Of a stretch of DNA of 64,000 bases, positions 25,283 to 33,650 are shown in pieces. The stretch lies in contig CAZNDO010000007.1 in NCBI GenBank assembly GCA_964571855.1, positions 106,521 through 170,520 of the forward strand, given 5' to 3'. Below the pieces are notes generated by a model. That model ran no database searches. It was given only the letters and a program-made list of their open reading frames with translations, and had not been told where the DNA came from. This DNA is from CAYYFX01 sp964571855 (lineage in GTDB: Bacteria > ARS69). Position 1 is the stretch's first letter; the number at the start of each line of letters is the position of its first letter. Position numbers and translations under genes: made by a program.

Positions 25283-26581
25283 CTAGGCCAGCAGCTTCCG
25301 CTCCTTCGCCGCCCGCACGAGCTCGTCCCGGAAGTCCGGGTGCGCGATCCCGATGAGCGCCTCCGCCCGCTCCCGCAGGTTCTTCCCGAACAGGTTCACC
25401 GCGCCGAACTCCGTGACCACCCAGTGCACGTCCGCGCGGCTGGTCACCACGCCCGCGCCCTGCTTCAGGAACGGCACGATGCGCGAGGTCTTCCCGCCCT
25501 GCGCGGCCGACGGCAGCGCGATCACGGGACGCCCGCCCTTCGAGTGCGCCGCGCCGCGGATGAAGTCCACCTGGCCGCCGAAGCCGGAGTAGATCATCGG
25601 CCCGATGGAGTCCGAGCAGACCTGGCCCGTGAGATCCACCTCGATGGCGGAGTTGATCGCGAGCAGGTCGTCGTTGCGCGCGATCACGATGGGATCGTTC
25701 ACGTACTCCACGGGGTGGCTCTCGATGAACGGGTTGTTGTCGAGGAAGTCGTACAGCGCGGCCGATCCCAGGGCGAACGTGATGACGATCTTGCCCGTGT
25801 GGAAGTTCTTGCGGCTGCCGGTGACCACGCCGCGCTCCACGGCGCGCATGGCGCCGTCCGACATCATCTCGGTGTGGATCCCGAGGTCCAGCGCGCCCTC
25901 CAGGGCCCCGTACACGGAGTCCGGGATGCCGCCGATGCCCATCTGCAGCGTGTCGCCGGGCTTGATGAGCGGGAGGATGTTCGCCGCGATGGCCTTCTCC
26001 ACGTCGGACGCGGGGCCGATCTCCAGGGTGGGCAGCGGCTCCTCGTGCTCCACCACCGCGTGCACGCGCCCCACGTGCAGGAAGGTGTCCCCGAGAATGC
26101 GCGGCATCTTCGGGTTCACCTGCACGATGACCGTCTTCGCGGCCTCGCACGCCGCCTTGGAGGCCAGGTTCTCCACGCCGAGGCTCATGAAGCCGTGCTC
26201 GTCCGGCGGGGACACCTGCACCATGGCCACGTCCAGCGGGACCACCTTGCCGCGGAAGAGCCGCGGGATGTGGTGCAGGAAGATGGGCACGTAGTCCGCG
26301 CGGCCGTCGTTCACCGCCTTGCGGTCCGCGGGGCCCACGAAGAGCGAGTTGTGCCGGAAGGCCTTCTCCATGCCGGGCGCGGAGAGCGGATCCTGGCCCA
26401 GCAGGAGCACGTGGGTGAGCTGCACGTTCTCCAGCTCCCCGGCGCGCGCCGCGAGCGCGCGGATCAACTCCTGCGGGATGGCCGCGTTGCCGCCGTAGTA
26501 GACGCGGTTGCCGCTCCGGATGCGCGCCACGGCGTCCGCGGAGCTGCAGAGCTTCGCCTTGTAATCGCTGAGCCAGTTCAT
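25283..26581 (-). CDS. acetyl-CoA hydrolase/4-hydroxybutyrate CoA-transferase family
   Basis: A 432-residue class I CoA-transferase. Family features are 'RIRSGNRVYYGGNAAIPQEL', 'SPPDEHGFMSLGVENLAS', 'GIGGIPDSVYGAL', the candidate catalytic Glu in 'INSAIEVDLTGQVCSD', and 'GPMIYSGFGGQVDFIRGAAH', which matches the conserved active-site loop. It could exchange CoA between acetate and butyrate-type acids or 4-hydroxybutyrate; sequence alone does not settle the acyl specificity. It overlaps the alanine dehydrogenase gene by four bases, so the two form an operon. Confidence 0.82.
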   Translation of the reverse strand: MNWLSDYKAKLCSSADAVARIRSGNRVYYGGNAAIPQELIRALAARAGELENVQLTHVLLLGQDPLSAPGMEKAFRHNSLFVGPADRKAVNDGRADYVPIFLHHIPRLFRGKVVPLDVAMVQVSPPDEHGFMSLGVENLASKAACEAAKTVIVQVNPKMPRILGDTFLHVGRVHAVVEHEEPLPTLEIGPASDVEKAIAANILPLIKPGDTLQMGIGGIPDSVYGALEGALDLGIHTEMMSDGAMRAVERGVVTGSRKNFHTGKIVITFALGSAALYDFLDNNPFIESHPVEYVNDPIVIARNDDLLAINSAIEVDLTGQVCSDSIGPMIYSGFGGQVDFIRGAAHSKGGRPVIALPSAAQGGKTSRIVPFLKQGAGVVTSRADVHWVVTEFGAVNLFGKNLRERAEALIGIAHPDFRDELVRAAKERKLLA

Positions 26582-27711
26582 GATCTTCCGCCCGCCGTCA
26601 GGAGCTTCTCCAGATCCGAGGCCGGGAGGCCGTGAACCTCCCCGACGGACCGGTTGACCACCTGTCCCTTGTACATGTACACGCCCGCCGCGAGCCCCGC
26701 GTCGTCCTGCAGCGCGCCGTACACGGTCCTGTCCGCCAGCGCGGTGAGGTACGGCACCGCGGCGGACGCCAGCGCGCGGGACGCCGTGCGCGCGATGTTC
26801 GCGGTCATGTTCGGCACGCAGTAGTGCACCACGTCCTTCACGGTGAACGTGGGATCGTCCAGCGTGGTCGGCCGGCTGGTCTCGATGCACCCGCCCTGGT
26901 CGATGGACACGTCCACGATCACGCTGCCGGGCTTCATGGAGTGGACCATGTCCTTCGTCACCACGAAGGGGGCACGGTCGCCGGGGATGAGGACGGCGCC
27001 GATGACCACGTCGGCGATGGCGGTGTAGCGCTCCAGGCGGTCCATGGCGGCGACCACCGTCACCACCTCGCCGCGGAAGTCCCGGATGACGCGGCGCAGC
27101 TTCTTCAGGTCCGTGTCCGCCACGATCACGTGCGCGCCGTTCGACAGGGCGCGCCACGCGGCCGTGCGGCCCACGGTGCCGGCGCCGAGCACGAGCACGG
27201 TGGGGGGCGGCACGCCGGGGACGCTGCCGATGAGGATGCCCCGGCCGCCCTCGTCGTTCTGCAGGAGGTGCGCGGCCACGTGGACGGCCATCTGGCCGGC
27301 CATTTCGCTCATCGGCGTGAGCACGGGAAGGTCCCCGGCCGGGTCGCGGATGATCTCGTAGCCGATCAGCGTCGTGCCCAGCTGCATGAGGCGTTCCACG
27401 TGCGCCTTCGGCGCCACCGCGAGGTGGTGGAACCCGCACACGACGGAGCCGGGCTTCAGCAGCTCGACGTCCTCGGCCGCGAGCTTCCCGACGCGGCAGA
27501 CCACGTCGGATCGCTTGTAGATCTCCTCGGCGTCGTAGACGATCTGCGCGCCGGACTTCTGGTAGTCGTGGTCGGAGAACCGGGCCGCCCGCCCGGCGTC
27601 CTTCTGGACCAGGACGGTGTGCCCGGCCTTCGCCAGCTGCGCGACCCCGAAGGGGGTGAGCCCCACCCGGTGCTCGTGCTGGCGGGTTTCCAGCGGCGTT
27701 CCGATGACCAT
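26578..27711 (-). CDS. ald: alanine dehydrogenase
   Basis: NAD-dependent L-alanine dehydrogenase (377 residues) interconverting alanine with pyruvate and ammonia. The N-terminus 'IGTPLETRQHEHRVGLTP' contains the conserved substrate-binding Arg, 'GYEIIRDPAGDLPVLTPMSEMAGQMA' is the family signature, 'VLVLGAGTVGRTAAWRA' is the NAD site and 'VDVSIDQGGCIETSRPT' carries the catalytic Asp region. A GGAGGGAG ribosome site precedes the ATG at 27711. Pairing with a CoA-transferase suggests amino-acid fermentation or ammonia balance. The 223-base gap upstream shows no gene. Confidence 0.88.
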   Translation of the reverse strand: MVIGTPLETRQHEHRVGLTPFGVAQLAKAGHTVLVQKDAGRAARFSDHDYQKSGAQIVYDAEEIYKRSDVVCRVGKLAAEDVELLKPGSVVCGFHHLAVAPKAHVERLMQLGTTLIGYEIIRDPAGDLPVLTPMSEMAGQMAVHVAAHLLQNDEGGRGILIGSVPGVPPPTVLVLGAGTVGRTAAWRALSNGAHVIVADTDLKKLRRVIRDFRGEVVTVVAAMDRLERYTAIADVVIGAVLIPGDRAPFVVTKDMVHSMKPGSVIVDVSIDQGGCIETSRPTTLDDPTFTVKDVVHYCVPNMTANIARTASRALASAAVPYLTALADRTVYGALQDDAGLAAGVYMYKGQVVNRSVGEVHGLPASDLEKLLTAGGRS

Positions 27712-27934
27712 TTCGCTCCCTCCGGGCACCGCCCAGGGGGGGCGGACGCGCGGGTGACCGGCTCCAAAGTGCGCCGCGGAGGGTCTTTCATCCAGCCCCG
27801 GGAAGGCGGCTTTCTTTGGCCACCGGGCGGTCCTCGGGGCCGACAAGTCGTTGGAATCGAGGGACTACGGCGAGCAGCCGCGGGATCCCCCTCCTGGCCG
27901 GGGCGCCTCGCCCGGGACGGCGGGCGACGGTGGC

Positions 27935-28981
27935 TCAGGGCCGGCTGTTGAACGGCCGGCAGGTGAAGTGGTGGGTGGCCGGCGTCGTGCCGCAGTCGGC
28001 GTACCCGCCGCCGCCCGCGCCGGGGGTCATGGTCACCCACACGCCGCTGCCGTCGTCGATCACCCAGAGGGAGCCGAGGAGCTTCGTGCCGGAGCTGCAG
28101 CCGGGGGAGGCCAGCAGCACGTCCGGGCCGCCCGGCGTGTTGATGCTGAGGTAGGGCGGCTGGGCCGCGAACACCGGGTCCAACTCGCCGGTGCCGCCGG
28201 TCACCTCGATGTTCGCCTGCAGCGCGCTGAAGGACGCGCCCAGCGACCACACGAACAGCTGCACGGGCCCGTCCACCGGGGGCGCGCTCTGCTGGTTCGC
28301 CACCACCGCGCTGGCGCTGATCGCGAAGAGGGGACCGGACGAGCTCACGGACGGCGCGCAGCCGTCGCCGGAGAGCGTCTGCGGCGGCATCGAGCCGTCG
28401 CTGGCGTACCCGACGCAGGAGAACCCGTGCACGTCCTGGTCGGCGCCGCACCCGAGGGCGCCCAGCTCGATCGCCGGCCGCTCCATCGACAGGCGCACGC
28501 CCTCGCCGAAGCCGTTGAGGTGCAACCGCCCGAGCATCGTCTCGCCCTCGATGCAATCGGAGACGGCCAGGTTCAGCTCCCCGTACTCCTGCCACACGAT
28601 GGAGATGGCGGAGCCCTCGGGGCTGAAGAAGTGATCCGGTACGAGCGCGTCGCCCTCGACCGTGAAGTCCGCCTGCACCTGCGACAGCCCCGACGGTGCG
28701 CACACGAGCCACAGGTACAGGTCGTACGCGCCGTCCTGCGGCGGGCCGTAGCTCAGGTACGGGTCGACGGGCGATCCGCTGATCGTGAAGGTGAAGGAGG
28801 TCTCGGGCGGGGACCCCTCGCCGTCGCCGTCGGAGTCGTCCTTGCCGCCGGTTCCGCCCGTGCCACCCGTTCCCCCCGTCCCGCGGTCCGACGAGCCGAT
28901 CACGTCCTGCGGCGTGCAGCCGTTCCCGAGCATCAGGAGGGCCGCGAGGACGAGCGCGAGGAACCGGGTGTGCGGGGACAT
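27935..28981 (-). CDS. lipoprotein with two copies of an unrecognised beta-rich domain
   Basis: A 348-residue lipoprotein: signal peptide with lipobox L-G-N-G-C (Cys near residue 22), then a Gly-Thr-Gly linker and an acidic stretch. Two similar domains follow: 'YDLYLWLVCAPSGL ... DCIEGETMLGRLHL' and 'VQLFVWSLGASFSAL ... GCSSGTKLLGSLWV'. The same pattern occurs once in the secreted protein at 58.7 kb, so this is a recurrent exported domain here. Function unknown. A strong sigma-54 promoter lies 42-55 bases upstream, and the start codon sits at the foot of a 14-bp inverted repeat. Confidence 0.7.
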   Translation of the reverse strand: MSPHTRFLALVLAALLMLGNGCTPQDVIGSSDRGTGGTGGTGGTGGKDDSDGDGEGSPPETSFTFTISGSPVDPYLSYGPPQDGAYDLYLWLVCAPSGLSQVQADFTVEGDALVPDHFFSPEGSAISIVWQEYGELNLAVSDCIEGETMLGRLHLNGFGEGVRLSMERPAIELGALGCGADQDVHGFSCVGYASDGSMPPQTLSGDGCAPSVSSSGPLFAISASAVVANQQSAPPVDGPVQLFVWSLGASFSALQANIEVTGGTGELDPVFAAQPPYLSINTPGGPDVLLASPGCSSGTKLLGSLWVIDDGSGVWVTMTPGAGGGGYADCGTTPATHHFTCRPFNSRP

Positions 28982-29020
28982 GAGGACGCTCCGGACCGGG
29001 GACAGACCGGAGCGTCCTCA
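28981..29020 (-). repeat. perfect 14-bp inverted repeat at the lipoprotein start
   Basis: TGAGGACGCTCCGG (28981-28994) and its exact complement (29007-29020) flank a 12-base loop. In RNA it would pair the GGAGCG ribosome site and touch the ATG. It could be a translational lock, a terminator for the S41 transcript coming from 29133, or a DNA operator over the sigma-54 start site. Confidence 0.5.
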
Positions 29021-29022
29021 GT

Positions 29023-29037
29023 GCAATCGGCGTGCCG
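29023..29037 (-). promoter_or_regulatory. sigma-54 promoter of the lipoprotein gene
   Basis: Minus-strand CGGCACG-CCGA-TTGCA matches the sigma-54 consensus TGGCACG-N4-TTGCW at all but the first base. The GG (29036-29035) and GC (29024-29023) are exactly 10 bases apart. Transcription would start near 29011. Confidence 0.65.
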
Positions 29038-29132
29038 GTCAGCGAACGCCAGGCGTGCCGCGCCGGCGCAACGACCTCCCAGGAAACCCCGGGCGGCGCC
29101 GCCGCAAAGGCCGAGTCGGCGTTCGCACGACG

Positions 29133-30278
29133 TCAGTTCGCCCGGACCTTGCGCACCGTGGGCATCGCGGATCCGGGGACGATCCCCGCGTCCAGGTCCG
29201 CGATGGTCTGCTCCAGTCCCCGGCGCTGGTCCGGGTCCGTGGCGCCGGCCAGGAGCTCCTCGGCCGCGAGCCGGTGCGCCTTCTTCAGCGCGTCCGCTGC
29301 CGGGACCGGAACGTCCGGCTGCACGCCCGTGCCCTCCCAGTTCGTCCCCGTCTCGGGGTTCTCGGAGCGCGCGAACGGCAGGGACAGCTCGAAGTGCTCG
29401 GCCAGCTTCACCGGCTGAACCGGGTGCGCGCCGCCGCCGGACGCCTCGCCGACCGTGCGCGCGATCCCCATGGACTGCAGGTTGTACGCGAACTCCTCCG
29501 CCGCCGAGAACGTGCCGGGCCCGGTCAGGACGAACACCGGCTTGTCCACGTAGCGATCGCCCTCGAGATACGGCGCGGTCCAGGACTGCATGCGCAGGTT
29601 CTCGCGCGGGATGATCACCGTGTTGAGGAGCATCTGGCCGTGCGGCCGCACGAAGTAGGAGCACAGCATGGCCACGGTCGTGCCCTCGCCGCCGCCGTTG
29701 CGGCGGAGGTCCACGATGAGCGCATCCGTGTTCGCGAGGAGGCGCATGGCGGACTCCACGAGCGGTCCCGCCAGGGACGTCGGCGCGAACTGGCGCAGCT
29801 CCAGGTAGCCGATGTTGCCGGCCAGCCGCTCCACCCGCTCGAAGCCGAAGTTCCGGCGGCGCATGTGCGCGTCCATCGCGGCCAGGCGCGCGGGATCGGG
29901 GCGATCGTCCGCCGGCGGATCGGGGATGGCCTCCTCGGAGAAGAACACGCTCAGGTGTCTGTCGTGCGTGACCGCCTGCAGGTGCGCGGTCAGCGACTCC
30001 GCGAAGGCCGCGCACGACGTGATCCCGTCGTACTGCTTCGCGGCGCGCCGCTTCTTCACGGCCTTCTCCATCTCGGCCGCCTTCTCCGGGAAGACGTAGC
30101 CCGCCTTCAGCTCCCGGAGCGTCGCGTCGAGCACGTGGGTGCGGGTGGCGGCGTCGAGCGGGAGGTCGGCCTGGTCCGGGCCGTGGTGGAACCACTGGGC
30201 GGCCGCCAGGGCGGGGACGAGCGTGGCGAGGGTGGCGGGAACGAGCGAGGCGAACAGGCGGCGTGCGGCGAACGGCAT
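29133..30278 (-). CDS. exported S41-family peptidase
   Basis: A 381-residue C-terminal-processing-type serine peptidase with a signal peptide ending Ala-Leu-Ala-Ala-Ala. Residues 35-110 match the helical N-terminal domain of IRBP/tricorn-like S41 proteins. No PDZ domain is evident. The catalytic domain has 'NIGYLELRQF', 'ALIVDLRRNGGGEG' and the nucleophile segment 'GPGTFSAAEEFAYNL' (Ser), with 'TVGEASGGGAHPVQPVKL'. GGGAGG precedes the ATG at 30278. It is transcribed away from the DUF362 gene across a 198-base divergent gap. Confidence 0.83.
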   Translation of the reverse strand: MPFAARRLFASLVPATLATLVPALAAAQWFHHGPDQADLPLDAATRTHVLDATLRELKAGYVFPEKAAEMEKAVKKRRAAKQYDGITSCAAFAESLTAHLQAVTHDRHLSVFFSEEAIPDPPADDRPDPARLAAMDAHMRRRNFGFERVERLAGNIGYLELRQFAPTSLAGPLVESAMRLLANTDALIVDLRRNGGGEGTTVAMLCSYFVRPHGQMLLNTVIIPRENLRMQSWTAPYLEGDRYVDKPVFVLTGPGTFSAAEEFAYNLQSMGIARTVGEASGGGAHPVQPVKLAEHFELSLPFARSENPETGTNWEGTGVQPDVPVPAADALKKAHRLAAEELLAGATDPDQRRGLEQTIADLDAGIVPGSAMPTVRKVRAN

Positions 30279-30429
30279 CGGATCCTCCCGGAAAGCGGTT
30301 GCCCCGGAGACGCGGTGGCGAGCCCCGAGCGTCGCAGTCCCCGGCCCTTGCGGCCCCGGTCCGGGGACGAGGCCCCGGGCGCCGGGGACGGGCGGCCGCG
30401 GGAGCGCCGGGCACGGAGGGGTTGAGAAA

Positions 30430-30447
30430 GTGGATCCGCGGATCCAC
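30430..30447. promoter_or_regulatory. 18-base perfect palindrome in a divergent promoter region
   Basis: GTGGATCCGCGGATCCAC lies 29 bases upstream of the DUF362 start and 151 bases upstream of the S41 start. Its length and central position make it a good operator candidate. Confidence 0.4.
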
Positions 30448-30476
30448 AATGGCTCGACACCGAAGGAGGGGACGCC

Positions 30477-32234
30477 ATGCCCGCGAATCGTGCCTCGTGC
30501 CCGCGCCACCGGTCCGCGATCCGGGCCCCCCGGCCGTGGATCCTCGCGATCGGCCTCGCCCTGGTCTCGCTCGCGTGGCTTCTCCTGCGGTCCGCCCGGA
30601 ATCCCGCGCGGCTGCGGTATCCGTGCCAGCGCGCCGCCCTGTCGCATGTCGTCGCCCTGCTGCTCGCGCTGCCGCTGGCGCATCGCATCGCGCGGCGGAC
30701 GGGCGCGCGGCGCGGTCTCGTCACGGCCGGGCTCGGCGCGGCGCTCGTGGGCGTCCTCCTCCTGGGGGACCTGGCCGGCCCCGTGGAGGCGCTCTCCCGG
30801 CGGCCCGGGATCGCGCCGCCGCCGCACGCCGACTACACGGCCACGCTGTACCTCGTGGAGGGCGCGGGCGGTCCGTCGGGCACGCATCACCTCGGCGTCG
30901 ACGAGCTGCTCGCGTGCATGGGCGCCGATGGCGCCGCGTTCTACCGATCCCCATCGCCCGCCGCGGAGTCCGGGCCCGACGGCATCGTGGGCGCGGCCGA
31001 TCTCGTGCTGGTGAAGATCAACGCGCAGTGGGCGCAGCGCGGCGGCACGAACACGGACGTGCTGAAGGGCGTGATCGCGCGCGTGCTCGAGCACCCCGAC
31101 GGGTTCACCGGCGAGGTGGTCGTGGTGGAGAACACGCAGGGCGTGGGGATGCTGGACTGGTCCGAGGCGAACGCGGAGGACCACGGACAGTCCGCGGCGG
31201 ACGTGGTGCGGGGGTTCGCGGAGGCCGGGCATCCCGTTTCGTCCACCCTCTGGGACGCCGTGCGCGCCATCCCCGTGGCCGAGTACGACCAGGGCGACGA
31301 CCGCGACGGCTACGTCATCGGCCCGCTGGATCCGGAGACGCACGGCAGCGTGTCCTATCCGAAGTTCCGCACCGCCCGCGGCCGCCGGGTCAGTCTGGCG
31401 CGCGGCATCTGGAACCCCGCCACGTCCACGTACGACGACGCCGCGCTGACGTTCCTGAACATCCCCGTGCTGAAGTGCCACGGCGCGGTGTACGGCGTCA
31501 CCGGCGCGGTGAAGAACCACATGGGCTCGATGACCACGGCGCTCTCCACCGGTGCGCACTCCTCGGTGCGCTACGGGATGCTGGGGAAGTTCCTCGCCGA
31601 GGTGCGCCGTCCGGATCTGAACATCCTGGACTGCATCTGGGTCCTGGCGCGCCCGCCGTACGGGCCGTCGTGCACGTACGCGCAGGCCACGCGGCTGGAC
31701 GTGCTCATGGCCGCGGAGGACCCGGTGGCGCTGGACATCTGGGCCACGAAGAACCTGCTGGTGCCCGCCATCCTCGCGAACGGGTACGCGACCTACCCGA
31801 TGCAGGATCCGGACAACCCGGCGAGCATCTTCCGCACGTACCTGGACGCGTCGATGAACGAGATGCTGCTGGCCGGGATCGACGTCACGAACGATCCCGC
31901 GCGGATGCGCGTGGTGTCGTCCGACGCGCTCGGCGTGGAGCCGGCGCCGCCGGCGGCGGCGACGGCGAGCGTGACGGCGGTGCCGAACCCGTTCACCGCG
32001 GCCACGACGCTGCGCTTCTCGCTGCCGGGAGCGGCACCGTTCCGCGCGGACGTCTTCGACGTGTCCGGGCGCCGCGTCCGCACCCTGCACACACCTCGCG
32101 CGGCGGCCGCGGGAGGCGAGATCCGATGGGACGGCCGTGACGGCGCCGGGCGGCGTGTGGCGCCCGGGACCTACCTCCTGCGCGTCACGTCGGGGGGCCG
32201 GGCCGTCGAAGGCAAGGTGTCCCGCTTGGAGTGA
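30477..32234 (+). CDS. membrane-anchored DUF362 protein with FlgD-like C-terminal domain
   Basis: A 585-residue protein. About three N-terminal hydrophobic segments occupy residues 20-100. The exported body (residues 115-480) is DUF362-like: 'VLVKINAQWAQRGGTNTDV', 'LNIPVLKCHGAVYGVTGAVK' and 'DVLMAAEDPVALDIWATK'. Residues 500-585 are the FlgD/sorting-like domain ('VPNPFTAATTLRF ... RWDGRDGAGRRVAPGTYLLRV'). DUF362 proteins often carry iron-sulfur clusters in the cytoplasm, but this one has no cluster motif and appears secreted. The ATG has AAGGAGGGG upstream. Function unknown. Confidence 0.72.
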   Translation: MPANRASCPRHRSAIRAPRPWILAIGLALVSLAWLLLRSARNPARLRYPCQRAALSHVVALLLALPLAHRIARRTGARRGLVTAGLGAALVGVLLLGDLAGPVEALSRRPGIAPPPHADYTATLYLVEGAGGPSGTHHLGVDELLACMGADGAAFYRSPSPAAESGPDGIVGAADLVLVKINAQWAQRGGTNTDVLKGVIARVLEHPDGFTGEVVVVENTQGVGMLDWSEANAEDHGQSAADVVRGFAEAGHPVSSTLWDAVRAIPVAEYDQGDDRDGYVIGPLDPETHGSVSYPKFRTARGRRVSLARGIWNPATSTYDDAALTFLNIPVLKCHGAVYGVTGAVKNHMGSMTTALSTGAHSSVRYGMLGKFLAEVRRPDLNILDCIWVLARPPYGPSCTYAQATRLDVLMAAEDPVALDIWATKNLLVPAILANGYATYPMQDPDNPASIFRTYLDASMNEMLLAGIDVTNDPARMRVVSSDALGVEPAPPAAATASVTAVPNPFTAATTLRFSLPGAAPFRADVFDVSGRRVRTLHTPRAAAAGGEIRWDGRDGAGRRVAPGTYLLRVTSGGRAVEGKVSRLE

Positions 32235-32388
32235 CGCACGAGCGGGAACCCGTCCGGCAAGAGCGACCGGAACGCCGAATCTCCACGCGGTCGCTGCCCC
32301 GGCGCGCCCGGACCCCTGCGTCGTCCCGGGTCGAGGGACGCGCTCCGGCACCAACCCCGGCGTGCGCGGGCCCCCGTCGGGGGGGTGT

Positions 32389-32405
32389 CGGGATTCCTGA
32401 TCCCG
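32389..32405. other. hairpin within a 302-base gene-free gap (32235-32536)
   Basis: The gap holds no plausible ORF. It contains a 6-bp stem (CGGGAT / ATCCCG, 5-base loop) 155 bases after the DUF362 stop, possibly its terminator, and should contain the promoter of the next secreted protein, which I could not locate. Confidence 0.3.
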
Positions 32406-32536
32406 TGTCGTGTACTCCTTGGGGATGACGACCTTCGCGGTCCCGTCCCGTCCGACCCACACCGGGATCCACCGGGACGGCTTCCCGGGACCCCCTATGC
32501 ACGTCGGCCCCCGCCGGTCGAGGAGGAAGGGACACG

Positions 32537-33520
32537 ATGAAGAGGTCTGCTCGAGGAGCCCGCCCCGCCTGCGCCGTGATCGCGGCCGTGTGCCTGGTCG
32601 CGCCCGCACCGGCAATCGCACAGGCGACCACGAACTTCGGGGACCTCGCGTGCGCCGTGTTCCTCGACCTGCCACCGCCCGCCGGATCCGCGACGCCGTT
32701 CCTCCCGTTCCCGGTCCTGCTCTGCGACGGCACGGTGCTGGGAGTCACCACCCGGAACCACCCGTTGCCGCCTCCGCCGAACACGGACGACCCCTTCTAC
32801 ACGGGGACCTTCTCCTACTCCCTGAGCGGCGCGATGAAGGAGCCGATCGATCCCGCCGTGAATCCTGGCGATTTCGACGGGCGATACCAGAACCGGACCA
32901 CTGGCGGCACCGATCTCCTCCTGGACTTCGACCAGCCCGTCGCCTCGTTCGGGATGAGCACGGTGCAAACGCGCTCCGTCGTCACGGTCTCCGACCGGAT
33001 GCGGCTGTACGACGGCCCGCTGGGAACCGGGAACCTCGTTGCCGAGGTCCACAGCCAGGGGCCGCCCACGAGCCCCTTCTGGCATGCCGTGCGGTTCACG
33101 GGGCACGACGCGGGGACGCCGGTGATCCGCTCGGTCGTGATCGACGTGTACTCGGACGTGGACGGGCACCTGTTCCTCGACGGTCTGGCGTTCGGTCCGG
33201 CGGTCGCCACGCAGACCGCCGCTCCGGAGATCGCGGCGGCGCCGCGGCTCCGGCTGGGGCGGCCCTATCCCAACCCGACCGCGGGGAGCACGAGCTTCGT
33301 GCTCGAGTTGGACGCGGCCGGCGCCGTGCGGGTGGACCTGCTCGACGTGAGCGGGCGCCGGCTGCGCACGCTCCTGCGCGGGTCGCAGCCGGCGGGGCGG
33401 CACTCCCTGGCCTGGGACGGCCGAGGGGCAGGCGGCGAGCGGCTGCCGAGCGGGGTCTACTTCGTCCGGCTCACCGGCGCGGGCGCGGACGAGACGCGCC
33501 GCGTCCAGCTCGTCCGATGA
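32537..33520 (+). CDS. secreted protein with FlgD/sorting-like C-terminal domain
   Basis: A 327-residue exported protein: signal peptide (residues 1-27, ending Ala-Ile-Ala), then a beta-rich domain of about 200 residues I cannot assign, with 'TDLLLDFDQPVASFGMSTV' and 'VIDVYSDVDGHLFLDGLAFG' suggesting a PEP-CTERM-like or lectin-like sandwich. Residues 245-327 are the FlgD-like tail ('PYPNPTAGSTSFVLEL ... WDGRGAGGERLPSGVYFVRL'). GGAGGAAGG precedes the ATG. A remnant of a similar tail lies just downstream on the opposite strand. Confidence 0.7.
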   Translation: MKRSARGARPACAVIAAVCLVAPAPAIAQATTNFGDLACAVFLDLPPPAGSATPFLPFPVLLCDGTVLGVTTRNHPLPPPPNTDDPFYTGTFSYSLSGAMKEPIDPAVNPGDFDGRYQNRTTGGTDLLLDFDQPVASFGMSTVQTRSVVTVSDRMRLYDGPLGTGNLVAEVHSQGPPTSPFWHAVRFTGHDAGTPVIRSVVIDVYSDVDGHLFLDGLAFGPAVATQTAAPEIAAAPRLRLGRPYPNPTAGSTSFVLELDAAGAVRVDLLDVSGRRLRTLLRGSQPAGRHSLAWDGRGAGGERLPSGVYFVRLTGAGADETRRVQLVR

Positions 33521-33536
33521 CGCGGACCGGCGTCCG

Positions 33537-33650
33537 TCAGCCGATCCGCGTGATCCGGGTCGTCGCCACGCGCCCGCCGGCTTCCAGGCGCACGAAGTAG
33601 ACGCCGGACGCCAGCTGCGGCGGCGGCAGACCCCGCGTATCAGCCCACGC
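33537..33650 (-). pseudogene. remnant of the 3' end of a FlgD/sorting-domain gene
   Basis: Read on the minus strand, this stretch encodes 'AWADTRGLPPPQLASGVYFV' followed by 'RLEAGGRVATTRITRIG' and a stop at 33539-33537, which is the last part of the C-terminal domain seen in three intact proteins of the window. The upstream side runs into the 3' end of the acyl-CoA synthetase gene in another frame, so the rest of the gene is gone. It marks an old deletion or rearrangement point. Confidence 0.6.

Noticed and set aside
28850..28890. GGT/ACC-rich simple repeat as a phase-variation tract
   Set aside because: It encodes a Gly-Thr-Gly linker after the lipobox in units of three to nine bases, so length changes would keep the frame. 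It is a flexible linker, not a switch.
29133..32675. A 1,180-codon open frame on the minus strand
   Set aside because: Only the part below 30278 encodes the S41 peptidase. The rest is antisense to the DUF362 gene and open only because stop codons are rare in GC-rich DNA.
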